Shown: positions 8,562-17,400, counted from the stretch's first letter. The stretch is DNA of 64,000 nucleotides from Candidatus Kaistella beijingensis (GCF_020084865.1 NZ_CP071953.1:1116001-1180000), one strand, 5' to 3'. Numbers and translations: made by a program. Notes: a model not told the origin generated them from the letters alone.

Positions 8562-9194
8562 TTAGAATCTATAATTAAAGGAAAGTCCCGCTTTTGAAGA
8601 TTGATTTCCAAATTCATCAAAAATAATCGCAGGTTTCAAAGCCAAATCGGGGTCTTTTCTTCCTTCGTACAAATGTGCGTCAACAACGGCATCCACAATA
8701 TTCAGAACGTAAATTAATCCCGTGACTGCAATCGCGTAATCTCGCTGTCTTTTCGCTCTGTCCTGTGTTCTTCCCAAAGCTTCGGCAGTGATTCCGGGAA
8801 TTTCAGAAAACTCGTGCGGCTGCCCGTTGAGTTGTGCAATGAACGCGTTTCGGTATCTTGTGTATTGCTTCTGATTCCAAAGCGTAATTCCAACTCCGGT
8901 TCCAATTGCGCCCCAAACGATGGGGATTTTCCAATATTTTTTGTTGTAATATTGACCGAGTCCCGGCAAAACTGCAGAATACAAACCTGCTTTTGTTGGG
9001 TTATATTTTACGGTTTTAACAGGAGCGTTGGATTCCTGAATATCGGTTAAAACCTGAACATCAGATTTGGAATTTTTCTTTACAGAAATGGAATCTTTCG
9101 GATAATTCTCCACACGAATTGTGTCGTTCGGATTCACTTGAGCGAAAATTTTGAATGAAAATATCAGCAGGAAAAATACCGTAAGTTTCTTCAT
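8562..9194 (-). CDS. DUF5683 domain-containing protein
   Basis: 210 residues with a Sec signal peptide (MKKLTVFFLLIFSFKIFAQ). The DUF5683 region begins about residue 66: KAGLYSAVLPGLGQYYNKKYWKIPIVWGAIG, with hydrophobic segments near 85-105 and 150-165 (AIAVTGLIYVLNIVDAVVDAHL). The family is restricted to Bacteroidota and lies beside parB/dapB/lepB; the role is unknown. Its ATG overlaps the parB stop (TAATG), so it is translationally coupled to parB. Confidence 0.88.
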   Translation of the reverse strand: MKKLTVFFLLIFSFKIFAQVNPNDTIRVENYPKDSISVKKNSKSDVQVLTDIQESNAPVKTVKYNPTKAGLYSAVLPGLGQYYNKKYWKIPIVWGAIGTGVGITLWNQKQYTRYRNAFIAQLNGQPHEFSEIPGITAEALGRTQDRAKRQRDYAIAVTGLIYVLNIVDAVVDAHLYEGRKDPDLALKPAIIFDEFGNQSSKAGLSFNYRF

Positions 9195-10081
9195 TATTTA
9201 AAGTGTGAAAGGATGTTTTCCAACTCTTCCTCATTTTTGAAGTCGAGCACGATCTTTCCTTTTTTTCCGTTTGCGGATGTTTTTATTTCAACTTTTACAT
9301 CCAAAATATCGGCAAGATTTTTTTCCGCTTTTTTGAAATGATTGGGTAAAGTTGCCTTGTTTTTCTGAATAGATTTCTTTGGCGTTTTCAGCAAATTGGA
9401 TTCCTGTTCCGCTTGACGAACGCTTAAATTATTCTTGATGATTTTCTTGAAAAGTTCGTCCTGTTTTTCGGCATCGTCCAAACTGATGATGGCTCTTCCG
9501 TGACCTGCAGAAATTTCGCCGCTTCGGATTGCGTTTTGAACATCAGGATTTAATCGCAACAATCGTATGGAATTGGTAATGGTACTTCTCTCTTTTCCTA
9601 CTCTTTGGCTTAAGTTTTCCTGAGTCATCCCGATTTCTTCAAGCAATCTTTGGTAAGTTAAAGCAATTTCAATAGCGTCTAAATCTTCACGCTGAATGTT
9701 TTCCACCAAAGCCATTTCGAGTAATTCTTGGTCATTCACCAAACGAATGTATGCAGGAACGGTCTCCAAACCTGCAATTTTACTTGCACGGAAACGTCTT
9801 TCACCTGAAATGATCTCAAATTTATCGCCGTCCTTTCTTAACGTAATCGGCTGAATAATCCCAAGATTTTTGATGGATTGCGCCAAATCTTCCAACGCTT
9901 TTTCATCGAAGTAAGTTCTTGGTTGTGAAGCGTTTGGATAAATATCTTCCAAAGCAACCTCTACAATATTTCCTACAAATTTATCTGCTCCTTCATCGGT
10001 TGCGGAGTTTACAGACGCTTTAGATTCGGCACTTAAAATGGCGCCCAAACCACGTCCCATTGCTCTTTTCTTGTCTTTCAT
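9194..10081 (-). CDS. parB: Chromosome partitioning protein ParB
   Basis: I chose the ATG at 10081 (MKDKKRAMGRGLGAIL); an in-frame TTG three codons upstream lies in repeat DNA. About 295 residues. ParB/Spo0J features are in order: the GRGLGAIL N-terminal motif that contacts ParA, IYPNASQPRTYFDEKALEDLAQSI, the CTP-binding GERRFRASKIAGL box, ALVENIQREDLDAIEIA, and a KorB-type helix-turn-helix (LSQRVGKERSTITNSIRLLRL). It loads on parS and works with ParA. A 36 bp word repeat separates it from parA. No parS was identified by eye. Confidence 0.96.
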   Translation of the reverse strand: MKDKKRAMGRGLGAILSAESKASVNSATDEGADKFVGNIVEVALEDIYPNASQPRTYFDEKALEDLAQSIKNLGIIQPITLRKDGDKFEIISGERRFRASKIAGLETVPAYIRLVNDQELLEMALVENIQREDLDAIEIALTYQRLLEEIGMTQENLSQRVGKERSTITNSIRLLRLNPDVQNAIRSGEISAGHGRAIISLDDAEKQDELFKKIIKNNLSVRQAEQESNLLKTPKKSIQKNKATLPNHFKKAEKNLADILDVKVEIKTSANGKKGKIVLDFKNEEELENILSHFK

Positions 10082-10084
10082 AAA

Positions 10085-10121
10085 TTGCAATCAGCGTTCA
10101 GCAATCAGCTTTCGGCTTTAA
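10085..10121. repeat. Intergenic word repeat W2 between parA and parB
   Basis: GCAATCAGCGTTCAGCAATC followed by AGCTTTCGGCTTTAATT, a close relative of the copies at 7631, 28716 and 54101. It reaches the parA stop codon. Confidence 0.6.
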
Positions 10122-10891
10122 TTTTTTACTAAGTTTTCGTTTTTCAATAAAACTTCTTCGGCTAACTGAAGGTATTGAATCGCTCCTTTGCTTTCCGCAT
10201 CATAGTTTAGGATACTTTCGCCGAAACTTGGCGCCTCACTTAAACGTACATTTCTGCTGATAATAGTGTCGAAAACCATTTCAGGAAAATGCGAATTTAC
10301 TTCCTCTACAACCTGATTAGATAGTCGTAATCTTGAATCAAACATGGTTAAAAGTAAACCTTCAATATCGAGATCTTTGTTATGAATTTTCTGAACATTT
10401 TTGATGGTGTTCAACAATTTCCCTAAACCTTCCAAAGCAAAATATTCACATTGAATCGGGATAATCACTGAATCTGCCGCAGTTAACGCGTTAATCGTAA
10501 TCAAACCCAAACTTGGCGCACAATCGATGATGATGTAATCGTAATTATCGCGAACGGATTTTAATGCTTCTTTCAGCATGTATTCACGGTTTTCACGGTC
10601 GACCAACTCGATTTCTGCGGCTACCAAATCAATGTGTGACGGAATGATGTCTAAATTAGGAGAAGAAGTTTTTTGGATACATTTTGCCGCATCGGAACTG
10701 TGCTCCAACAAATTGTAGGTGGAAAATTCCGACTGTTCGATTCCCAAACCCGAAGTTGCATTTGCTTGCGGATCCGCATCAATAATCAAAATCTTTTTTT
10801 CCAAAACGCCGAGTGCCGCTGCTAAATTTACCGCCGTAGTTGTTTTGCCAACACCGCCTTTCTGATTTGCAACACCTATAATTTTAGCCAT
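10118..10891 (-). CDS. parA: Chromosome partitioning ATPase ParA (Soj)
   Basis: Start taken at the ATG 10891 (MAKIIGVANQKGGVGKTTT); an upstream in-frame TTG at 10912 would add seven residues. 257 residues. Deviant Walker A KGGVGKTT at about residues 11-18, ILIIDADPQANATSGLG, and Walker B YDYIIIDCAPSLGLITINAL are intact. It dimerises with ATP and positions ParB-parS complexes near the origin. It is the first gene of the parAB-DUF5683-dapB-lepB run, and DnaA-box-like sites lie just upstream. Confidence 0.96.
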   Translation of the reverse strand: MAKIIGVANQKGGVGKTTTAVNLAAALGVLEKKILIIDADPQANATSGLGIEQSEFSTYNLLEHSSDAAKCIQKTSSPNLDIIPSHIDLVAAEIELVDRENREYMLKEALKSVRDNYDYIIIDCAPSLGLITINALTAADSVIIPIQCEYFALEGLGKLLNTIKNVQKIHNKDLDIEGLLLTMFDSRLRLSNQVVEEVNSHFPEMVFDTIISRNVRLSEAPSFGESILNYDAESKGAIQYLQLAEEVLLKNENLVKN

Positions 10892-11001
10892 TCTTTGAAT
10901 TTTAATCTCCAAAAATACACTTTTTTATCATTTTTAGATGAATGTGAATAAAAGTGTTTTGGTTAAAATACTGTTAATTAATGGTTTATCATACAAAAAA
11001 A

Positions 11002-11032
11002 TTATCCACAAAAATTGGATTTCTGTGGATAA
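11002..11032. promoter_or_regulatory. Pair of inverted perfect DnaA boxes (candidate origin element)
   Basis: TTATCCACA at 11002-11010 and its inverse TGTGGATAA at 11024-11032, 13 bp apart, in an AT-rich spacer upstream of parA. A third TTATCCACA lies at 11510-11518 inside the TonB gene. Three perfect boxes within 520 bp beside parAB suggest an origin or a DnaA-regulated site. Confidence 0.5.
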
Positions 11033-11047
11033 GTGTTATTTCTTATT

Positions 11048-11093
11048 AATGGTGAATTCGCTTTGCTGTGAACGGTGATTTTTTTTAAGTGAA
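11048..11093. repeat. Intergenic word repeat W8
   Basis: ATGGTGAATTCGCTTTGCTG and TGAACGGTGATT; the same phrase is found near 38131 and 61562. The block directly after it (11120-11158) holds CGCTGATTACGCTGATTGAG, a further word type. Confidence 0.5.
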
Positions 11094-11160
11094 TTCCTTG
11101 AAATGCATTTGGAAAAACAAATTTAATTTCCCCGCTGATTACGCTGATTGAGCAGATTTT

Positions 11161-11196
11161 TACATTGCTTATTGCTTGTTACTTATTGCTCATGAA
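11161..11196. repeat. Intergenic word repeat W1
   Basis: ATTGCTTATTGCTTGTTACT followed by TATTGCTCATGAATT. It abuts the stop codon of the TonB gene. Confidence 0.55.
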
Positions 11197-12015
11197 TTAC
11201 TCAAACTGCATGGAAATTGGGAATTTGAAATAACTTCTCACATTTTCTCCGTTGAGTTTTGCAGGAATCCATTTTCCTTTTACGGAACGGATGGTTTTTT
11301 CAGCCTCTTTATTAAAAGTGGCATTTGGTCCATTTGCTTTCACATCGGAAATGGTTCCGTCTTTTTCCACGATGAAAATCACCGTTGTTTTCACTAAATC
11401 TCCTGTTCCTTCCATGATTGAAGTATCAAAATTATTCACCACTTTGCTTCTGAAAGAATTAATTCCTCCCATGAAATCTGCTGAAACATCAACTTTTAAC
11501 ACAGGTGAATTATCCACAGGTTTTGGAGTTTCCACCACAGGAACTTGTGTTGGAACATGTTGTTCAACAGGTGGCGTGTAATTGGTTACAGGTGGCGTTC
11601 CTACAATTGTTTCTGTACCAATTTTTGCGTCTTCCGTATCGCTTAGTTTGGTTGCAGGAGTTTCTTTTTTTGCATCTCGCGTTGGAGTAGGGATTTCAAT
11701 TTTAACTGTGTTTACAATCGGTTTTACAGGAATAATCGGTTTCACTACTTGTGGCGGAGTTTCAGGAATTTCATCTACAGGTTTTAAAACGTGACCATCG
11801 CCGATTCTATCTACAATAACGGGTGGAGTTCTAATAGAATTGATAACTAAAGGTGAAATTGCAACTGCTGCGAAAAGTGCAACACCTGCAAACATCGCCT
11901 TCATCATGGTATTTCCGTATTCTGTACGAATTACATACGCTCCGTAATCTTTGTTTCTTCCCTGAAAAAGAATTTCAGTAAACTTTCTTTCTTGGTTTTG
12001 AAGTAAATTTTGCAT
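11197..12015 (-). CDS. Energy transducer TonB
   Basis: Start at the ATG 12015 (MQNLLQNQERKFTEILFQGRNKDYGAYVIR); a GTG lies one codon upstream. 272 residues: a short cytoplasmic segment typical of Bacteroidota TonB proteins, one membrane segment (about residues 38-60, AMFAGVALFAAVAISPLVI), a Pro/Val/Thr-rich periplasmic spacer (residues 85-175), and a C-terminal TonB domain (GTISDVKANGPNATFNKEAEKTI ... PAKLNGENVRSYFKFPISMQF). It passes proton-motive energy to outer-membrane TonB-dependent receptors. No exbBD is adjacent. The gene carries a perfect DnaA box within its sequence. Confidence 0.93.
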   Translation of the reverse strand: MQNLLQNQERKFTEILFQGRNKDYGAYVIRTEYGNTMMKAMFAGVALFAAVAISPLVINSIRTPPVIVDRIGDGHVLKPVDEIPETPPQVVKPIIPVKPIVNTVKIEIPTPTRDAKKETPATKLSDTEDAKIGTETIVGTPPVTNYTPPVEQHVPTQVPVVETPKPVDNSPVLKVDVSADFMGGINSFRSKVVNNFDTSIMEGTGDLVKTTVIFIVEKDGTISDVKANGPNATFNKEAEKTIRSVKGKWIPAKLNGENVRSYFKFPISMQFE

Positions 12016-12180
12016 CACTAAATTATTTAATTGGTTCGGTAATCATTTAGTCATGACTATCAGTTTAATATTAAATTTTTAAATTCATTAAAACTTTATC
12101 AAAACACACACCATTTTATTGAATATTTTACACAATAATTATTTTATCCATAACAATATGTAAATTTTAAACCTGCACCA

Positions 12181-12206
12181 AAAGAAAACCACCTCCAACG
12201 AGATGG
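12181..12206 (-). terminator. Terminator downstream of purA
   Basis: On the minus strand CCATCTC/GAGGTGG (one G-U pair) with loop GTTG, then TTTTCTTT. It lies 37 bp after the purA stop. The remaining spacer 12019-12180 upstream of the TonB gene is AT-rich with nothing recognised. Confidence 0.55.
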
Positions 12207-12242
12207 CTTTGCTTAAAAAATTCTAAAAATTATTCTATTTAA

Positions 12243-13529
12243 TTAAAATAATTCTTTTCGGATAATATTTTGGCTTCTTTCAGGCCCTACAGAAACCAAA
12301 TACACATTAATTCCTAAATAATCCTCGATAAACTCGATGTATTTCTTGGCATTTACAGGCAGTTCGTCGTAGCTTCTTGCTTTGGTGATGTCTTCTTCCC
12401 AACCTTCTAACTCCTCATAAATCGGCTCGTAATTATATAATTTGGTGGTAGAAGATGTAAAGTAATCGATGATTTTTCCGTCCTCTGTCTTATAAGCTGT
12501 GGCGATTTTCAAAGGAGAAATTCCCGAAAGGACATCCAATTTTGTGATGACCAAATTGTTGATTCCGTTAATCATCGTCGCATGTTTCAGCGAAACCAAA
12601 TCGAGCCAGCCTGTTCTTCTTGGCCTTCCTGTGGTTGCGCCAAATTCAAAACCAATCTGTCTGATTTTTTCACCCAATTCATTATCCAATTCCGTTGGGA
12701 AAGGACCATTTCCAACTCTTGTGGTATACGCTTTTGCAACGCCGATTAAATTTTGCAGACTTGTCGGCGGAACTCCCGCTCCCGAACACACACCGCCTGT
12801 TGTTGGCGACGACGAGGTTACATAAGGGTAAGTCCCGAAATCGATATCCAACATTAAAGCTTGTGCACCCTCGAACAAAATATTTTTTCCGTCTTGAATG
12901 GCTTGATTGATTTCTAGTTCAGTATCTACAATTCTGTCCTGCAATTTTTTCCCGATTTCAATGAATTCATTGTAAATTTCATCAAACTCCAAACCTTCTT
13001 TTTCAAAATATTTTTCGAAAAGTGAGTTTTTGATTTTCAGATTCTTTCTAATCTTTTCGGCTAAAACTTCAGGATTCAAAAGGTCAATCATACGAATTCC
13101 GACTCTGGCGATTTTGTCTTCGTAGCAAGGACCGATTCCTTTTTTTGTGGTTCCAATCTGTGTTCCGCCTTCTTCTTCCTCACGATATTTGTCGAGCAAA
13201 ATGTGATAAGGCATAATCACGTGCGCTCTTCTCGAAATAAAAACATGGTCGGTTTTCATTCCTTTGCTTTCGATTTGTTCAATTTCTTTTATGAAAGATT
13301 TTGGATTTACCACAACTCCATTCGCAATGATACACTTTCCCTTACACTGCAAAACTCCCGATGGAAGAAGGTGCAAAACAAATTTTTCGTCGCCCACATA
13401 AACGGTGTGACCTGCATTATCACCTCCTTGAAAACGCACCACATAATCGGATTTCGCCGAAAGAACGTCCGTAATTTTCCCTTTTCCTTCGTCCCCATAC
13501 TGAAGACCCACAACCACATAAGTTGCCAT
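12243..13529 (-). CDS. purA: Adenylosuccinate synthetase
   Basis: 428 residues, the usual length. GTP-binding loop VVVGLQYGDEGKGKITDVL at residues 5-23 with the catalytic Asp, then GDNAGHTVY, the IMP-binding GTTKKGIGPCYEDK region near residues 130-143, and TTGRPRRTGWLDLV near 298-311. It catalyses the first committed step from IMP to AMP. Opposite hpt, a purine salvage gene, across a 391 bp hairpin-rich divergent spacer. Confidence 0.97.
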   Translation of the reverse strand: MATYVVVGLQYGDEGKGKITDVLSAKSDYVVRFQGGDNAGHTVYVGDEKFVLHLLPSGVLQCKGKCIIANGVVVNPKSFIKEIEQIESKGMKTDHVFISRRAHVIMPYHILLDKYREEEEGGTQIGTTKKGIGPCYEDKIARVGIRMIDLLNPEVLAEKIRKNLKIKNSLFEKYFEKEGLEFDEIYNEFIEIGKKLQDRIVDTELEINQAIQDGKNILFEGAQALMLDIDFGTYPYVTSSSPTTGGVCSGAGVPPTSLQNLIGVAKAYTTRVGNGPFPTELDNELGEKIRQIGFEFGATTGRPRRTGWLDLVSLKHATMINGINNLVITKLDVLSGISPLKIATAYKTEDGKIIDYFTSSTTKLYNYEPIYEELEGWEEDITKARSYDELPVNAKKYIEFIEDYLGINVYLVSVGPERSQNIIRKELF

Positions 13530-13604
13530 ATTTTACTTTTTTTATAGATTTCTACAAAAATAGTTTTAATAAAAGTTTCGGGCAATTTTTGTGGAAAAAT
13601 ATTT

Positions 13605-13752
13605 TGGGCGTGTCCCTTGCCAAAGCTAAACCTTATAGATTTTGCAAACCTACAAGGTTTCCCGCAGCTCGGGTCGGGCTTTTCGCTTCAATTCCTCGTT
13701 CCAAAGCTGAAGCCAACGCAACTGCGGGATTTCCACTGCAATCCCTCACGCA
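13605..13752 (+). repeat. Structured intergenic element C (GGGCGTGTCC ... CAATCCCTCACGC)
   Basis: Begins GGGCGTGTCCCTTGCC, has CGGGTCGGGCTTTTCGCTTC in the middle and ends GGATTTCCACTGCAATCCC then TCACGC. Internal complementary segments include AAACCTTATAGATTTTGCAA with AACCTACAAGGTTT, and AAGCTGAAGC. From memory, elements with these same end motifs and different internal hairpins are common in flavobacterial spacers. It lies between divergent purA and hpt. Biochemical role unknown. Confidence 0.6.
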
Positions 13753-13761
13753 ATAACGCCG

Positions 13762-13834
13762 CGTAAGGAAAAGTAGCGACTTTTCCTTACGACAACTCAA
13801 AATTGGCGCTCTCCCGAAACTTCGGGTTCGCGCC
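13762..13834. repeat. Two strong hairpins in the purA-hpt spacer
   Basis: 13762-13791 is a perfect 13 bp stem CGTAAGGAAAAGT/ACTTTTCCTTACG with tetraloop AGCG. 13805-13834 is a second hairpin, GGCGC ... GCGCC enclosing CCCGA/TCGGG. Neither is followed by a T run, so they do not look like simple terminators. Confidence 0.7.
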
Positions 13835-13896
13835 GAAAATTCAACGTCACTCTGAAAATTTTAACCACACAAAATTTCCATCTTCCAACTTTTTCG

Positions 13897-13904
13897 TAAA
13901 TTTG
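13897..13904 (+). promoter_or_regulatory. Promoter -7 element of the hpt operon
   Basis: TAAATTTG, a perfect match to the Bacteroidota -7 consensus TAnnTTTG, 16 bp before the ATG at 13921. No clear -33 TTG at the usual spacing. Confidence 0.6.
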
Positions 13905-13920
13905 CTTTTTGGAATACCTT

Positions 13921-14478
13921 ATGGACACAGTCAAAATTCACGACAAAGAATTCGTGCCGTACTTGAAGCACGATGAAATTCAGGAAATCATCAAAAATTT
14001 AGCGCTCAAAGTTTATGAAGACTACAAAGACGAAACTCCCGTTTTCATCGGTGTTCTAAACGGTGTGATTATGTTTTTCTCCGATTTTTTGAAACATTAT
14101 CCGGGAAACTGCGAAATCGCATTCATCCAAATGAGTTCTTATATGGGAGGTTTAACAAGCACGGGAATCGTTTACAAAAAAATGGAACTCACCAAAGAAG
14201 TTGAAGGTCGCCACATTATTTTGATGGAAGACATCGTGGACACAGGAAACACCATTGAAAGTCTCTTTGAATATTTCAAAAACACGCAACGTCCAAAATC
14301 TTTAAAAGTAGCATCATTACTTTTAAAACCTGAAGTTTTCAAAAAAGATTTCACGATTGATTATGTCGCCAAAGAAATCCCTAACAAATTCGTTCTAGGT
14401 TACGGTTTAGATTATGATGAATTGGGAAGAAATCTTCCGGATTTATATCAATTGGCGGAAGGAAGGATAAATCACTAA
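13921..14478 (+). CDS. hpt: Hypoxanthine (purine) phosphoribosyltransferase
   Basis: I start at the ATG 13921; an in-frame TTG at 13909 is too close to the promoter. 185 residues. Type I PRTase features: VFIGVLNGVIMFFSDFLKH, MSSYMGG, and the PRPP-binding loop HIILMEDIVDTGNTIESL. It salvages hypoxanthine and guanine with PRPP. First gene of the hpt-adk-obgE run, and divergent from purA, so both neighbours act in purine supply. Confidence 0.94.
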   Translation: MDTVKIHDKEFVPYLKHDEIQEIIKNLALKVYEDYKDETPVFIGVLNGVIMFFSDFLKHYPGNCEIAFIQMSSYMGGLTSTGIVYKKMELTKEVEGRHIILMEDIVDTGNTIESLFEYFKNTQRPKSLKVASLLLKPEVFKKDFTIDYVAKEIPNKFVLGYGLDYDELGRNLPDLYQLAEGRINH

Positions 14479-14484
14479 AATAAT

Positions 14485-14546
14485 TCGAAATTTGAAGTTT
14501 GAGATTCGGAATTAATCTCAAATATCGAATTTCAAATCTCAAATCA
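14485..14546. repeat. Intergenic word repeat W4 between hpt and adk
   Basis: CGAAATTTGAAGTTTGAG, ATTCGGAATTAATCTCAAAT, then CGAATTTCAAATCTCAAATC. The two halves are also roughly inverted, so they could pair. Confidence 0.6.
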
Positions 14547-14556
14547 ATAAATAAAA

Positions 14557-15135
14557 ATGATAAACATCGTTCTCTTCGGACCTCCGGGAAGTGGAAAAGG
14601 TACACAGGCACAAAATTTAGTTGAGAAATTCAATTTGAAGCAGATTTCTACGGGAGATTTGTTCCGTTACAACATGAAAAATGACACGGAACTTGGTCAA
14701 TTGGCAAAATCCTACATCGACAAAGGCGAATTGGTTCCCGACCAAGTTACCACGGATATGTTGATTGACGAAGTGAAAAAACCTACGGAAACAGCAGGTT
14801 TTATCTTCGACGGATATCCAAGAACAGCCAATCAAACACAAGCTTTGGAAAAAATCGTAAGCGAAGTTTTGAATGATGATATTTCCGTTTGTCTGTCTTT
14901 GGTGGTAGATGATGAGATTTTAGTGGAAAGACTTTTGAAAAGAGGCGAAACATCAGGAAGAACCGACGATTCCAACGAAGAAATCATCCGAAACAGAATT
15001 AAAGAATACTACGCAAAAACCGCAGAAGTTGCCGAACTTTACAAACAACAGGGAAAATATGTTGAAGTAAATGGCGTTGGTGGAATTGAAGAAATTTCCG
15101 AAAAACTTTTCGCAGAAGTAGAGAAAATAAAATAG
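14557..15135 (+). CDS. adk: Adenylate kinase
   Basis: 192 residues, the short form. P-loop [15 protein letters not shown] at residues 6-20, NMP-binding [29 protein letters not shown] and the short lid [20 protein letters not shown] without a zinc site. It interconverts ATP + AMP and 2 ADP. Between hpt and obgE, same strand. Confidence 0.96.
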   Translation: MINIVLFGPPGSGKGTQAQNLVEKFNLKQISTGDLFRYNMKNDTELGQLAKSYIDKGELVPDQVTTDMLIDEVKKPTETAGFIFDGYPRTANQTQALEKIVSEVLNDDISVCLSLVVDDEILVERLLKRGETSGRTDDSNEEIIRNRIKEYYAKTAEVAELYKQQGKYVEVNGVGGIEEISEKLFAEVEKIK

Positions 15136-15137
15136 AG

Positions 15138-15214
15138 ATAGGAGTTGCGGGATGCGAGTTTCGAGGTTCAGTCCCGCATCAACTCGAAACACGAACCTCG
15201 TATCCCGAAACTCG
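15138..15214. repeat. Intergenic word repeat W7 upstream of obgE
   Basis: GGAGTTGCGGGATGCGAG, TTTCGAGGTTCAG, TCCCGCATCAACTCG, AACCTCGTATCCCGAAACTC. The second half is largely the inverse of the first, so the RNA could fold. It ends directly at the obgE ATG. Confidence 0.65.
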
Positions 15215-16198
15215 ATGAGCAATTTCGTAGATTACGTAAAAATCCATTGTAAAAGTGGTCACGGCGGTGCAGGTTCTGCGCATCTTCGCCGTGAAAAATA
15301 TATTCCGAAAGGCGGTCCCGATGGTGGAGACGGCGGTCGTGGCGGAAGCGTCATCATGAAAGGAAATTCTCACGAATGGACACTTCTTCCGCTTCGTTAC
15401 ACGAGACACATCAAAGCGGAACGTGGTGAAAACGGCGCGAAGAATCAGTTGACCGGAGCTGCAGGTGAAGACGTTTACATCGAAGTTCCGATTGGAACGA
15501 TTGCCAAAAATGAAGACGGCGAAATCATCGGTGAAATTTTGGAAGACGGTCAAGAAATCGTTTTAATGCAGGGTGGAAAAGGCGGACTTGGAAACGAGCA
15601 TTTTAAATCTTCAACGAATCAAACTCCACGTTATGCGCAACCCGGACTTCCCGGCGAAGAAGGTTTTGTGACTTTTGAGCTGAAACTTTTGGCGGATGTT
15701 GGTTTGGTTGGTTTTCCAAATGCAGGAAAATCTACACTTTTAGCGGCAGTTTCGGCAGCGAAACCAAAAATTGCTGATTACGCTTTTACAACCTTAACTC
15801 CGAATTTAGGAATCGTGGATTACCGAAATTACAAATCTTTTGTAATGGCAGATATTCCGGGAATTATAGAAGGAGCGGCAGAAGGAAAAGGTCTTGGTCA
15901 CCGATTTCTAAGACATATCGAGCGAAATTCCATCCTGCTGTTTTTGATTCCTTCCGATTCACAGGAACATTTTCAGGAATTCAAAATTTTGGAAAATGAG
16001 TTGAAGGAATATAATCCTGAACTTTTGGATAAAGAGTACATTATTTCAATTTCAAAGTCGGATTTATTGGATGATGAACTGAAAAGAGAAATCGCAAAAG
16101 AATTTCCTGAAGACAAACAGCCCATTTTCTTTTCCGCAGTTACGGGAGAAGGTTTGACGGAATTAAAGGATGTTATTTGGAAAAGACTTCACGGATAA
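15215..16198 (+). CDS. obgE: GTPase Obg (CgtA)
   Basis: The open frame runs back to 15152 but those 21 codons are repeat DNA; the ATG at 15215 gives the family start [20 protein letters not shown]. 327 residues. The Obg fold with Gly-rich [14 protein letters not shown], then the G domain: G1 [12 protein letters not shown]3 [10 protein letters not shown], and G4 SKSDLL. The C-terminal extension found in some Obg proteins is absent. Essential ribosome-assembly GTPase. Confidence 0.96.
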   Translation: MSNFVDYVKIHCKSGHGGAGSAHLRREKYIPKGGPDGGDGGRGGSVIMKGNSHEWTLLPLRYTRHIKAERGENGAKNQLTGAAGEDVYIEVPIGTIAKNEDGEIIGEILEDGQEIVLMQGGKGGLGNEHFKSSTNQTPRYAQPGLPGEEGFVTFELKLLADVGLVGFPNAGKSTLLAAVSAAKPKIADYAFTTLTPNLGIVDYRNYKSFVMADIPGIIEGAAEGKGLGHRFLRHIERNSILLFLIPSDSQEHFQEFKILENELKEYNPELLDKEYIISISKSDLLDDELKREIAKEFPEDKQPIFFSAVTGEGLTELKDVIWKRLHG

Positions 16199-16211
16199 TT
16201 TTTAAACAACG

Positions 16212-16844
16212 ATGAAAAAAATTTCATTAGTCATTGCTCTCAGTCTTTTTGCCGGAATTTCCGCACAAACTCAATTTGGCGTAAAAGCAGGATATATTAA
16301 TTCTAACATCAATTGGCAATCTTCACCAAGCAATTTTTGGGAAGATTATAGCGATTTCAGCTCCCAGTCTTTTTTTTATGCCGGTGGATTCGCTTTGCAA
16401 CCTGTTACTGAAAAATTTTCAGTGCAGGGAGAATTAATCTATACACAATTGGGTGGAACAACCAAGGTAAACCTTCACCAGCTTGTCGGCAGTGAAATTA
16501 TTGATATTGGAACGGCAAATATAAAATACAGTTATCAACAGCTACAGGTTCCAATAGCTGCGAAATACCATATTATTAAAAATTTTGGTGTTTTAGGAGG
16601 TTTTAACTTTGCATTTAATATTAACAGTAAAGTAAGCTCGGATTTCAGTTCATTCCCAAATTCTGGAAAAGTTGAGAATAAAAAAACTCTTGATATTTTT
16701 CCGTTTGTGGGTACTGAGTTTGATTTTAATAAAAATATTTTTGCTGAAGCACGCTACAATTTTGGCATTTCGAATATCCATGAGAATGGAATCGATGTTC
16801 GCGCAAACTTCTTCCAAATTGGTTTAGGTTATCGTTTTAAATAA
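16212..16844 (+). CDS. Outer-membrane beta-barrel protein (porin-family)
   Basis: 210 residues with a signal peptide (MKKISLVIALSLFAGISAQ). The mature protein starts TQFGVKAGYINSNI and alternates amphipathic strands (QGELIYTQLGG, QLQVPIAAKYHIIKNFGVLGGFN, FAEARYNFGISNI) to a final FFQIGLGYRFK with a C-terminal aromatic/basic end, the pattern of Bacteroidota PF13568-like small barrels. Substrate unknown. It follows obgE by 13 bp but may be separately transcribed. Confidence 0.85.
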   Translation: MKKISLVIALSLFAGISAQTQFGVKAGYINSNINWQSSPSNFWEDYSDFSSQSFFYAGGFALQPVTEKFSVQGELIYTQLGGTTKVNLHQLVGSEIIDIGTANIKYSYQQLQVPIAAKYHIIKNFGVLGGFNFAFNINSKVSSDFSSFPNSGKVENKKTLDIFPFVGTEFDFNKNIFAEARYNFGISNIHENGIDVRANFFQIGLGYRFK

Positions 16845-16889
16845 TTTAGGAACAGTTCTTGAACGCCTTATTTCATATAATTTATAATT

Positions 16890-17375
16890 ATGAAATATTT
16901 ACTTGCACTTATTGCAGTGGTTTTTCTTTTTTCATGCACCACTCAAAACAAGTCTAATTATTCCAAAATTCACTATGAAGCAGGTGCCTGTTTCGGGTTT
17001 TGTCCCATGTTTAAAATAACGATTAATCCCGACAGAACCGCAGTAATTGATGCAGAAAGATTCACCTTTACCGACGGAAAATCCAAAGATGACTTTTCAG
17101 GAACTAAAGAAGGCGTTTTCAAAGCGACCATTAAAGAAGCCGATTACAACAAATTGGTTTCGATGCTTGATTCTTTAAACTTAAAGTCTATAAAAAATTA
17201 TTACGGAGACAAAAACGTGACCGACTTACCAACATCACACTTGAAAATTACTTTTGCAGATGGAACTTCAAAACACATTGAAGATTACGGAAAACACGGA
17301 ACAGAAGATTTACAGGCAGTATATGAATTTATCGAGGGCTTAAGAAAGTCACAAACCTGGACTAAAGTTGATTAA
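16890..17375 (+). CDS. DUF6438 domain-containing lipoprotein
   Basis: 161 residues. Lipoprotein signal with lipobox LFSC (Cys16). The mature domain opens IHYEAGACFGFCPMFKITI, the two-cysteine signature of DUF6438, and ends with DLQAVYEFIEGLRK. No function is known for the family. It is followed by a strong terminator. Confidence 0.82.
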   Translation: MKYLLALIAVVFLFSCTTQNKSNYSKIHYEAGACFGFCPMFKITINPDRTAVIDAERFTFTDGKSKDDFSGTKEGVFKATIKEADYNKLVSMLDSLNLKSIKNYYGDKNVTDLPTSHLKITFADGTSKHIEDYGKHGTEDLQAVYEFIEGLRKSQTWTKVD

Positions 17376-17400
17376 TTTTCATATTAGCATCTAAAATAAT

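Noticed and set aside
15152..15214. Upstream extension of obgE from 15152
   Set aside because: The 21 extra codons are word-repeat [13 protein letters not shown] at 15215 is the family start.
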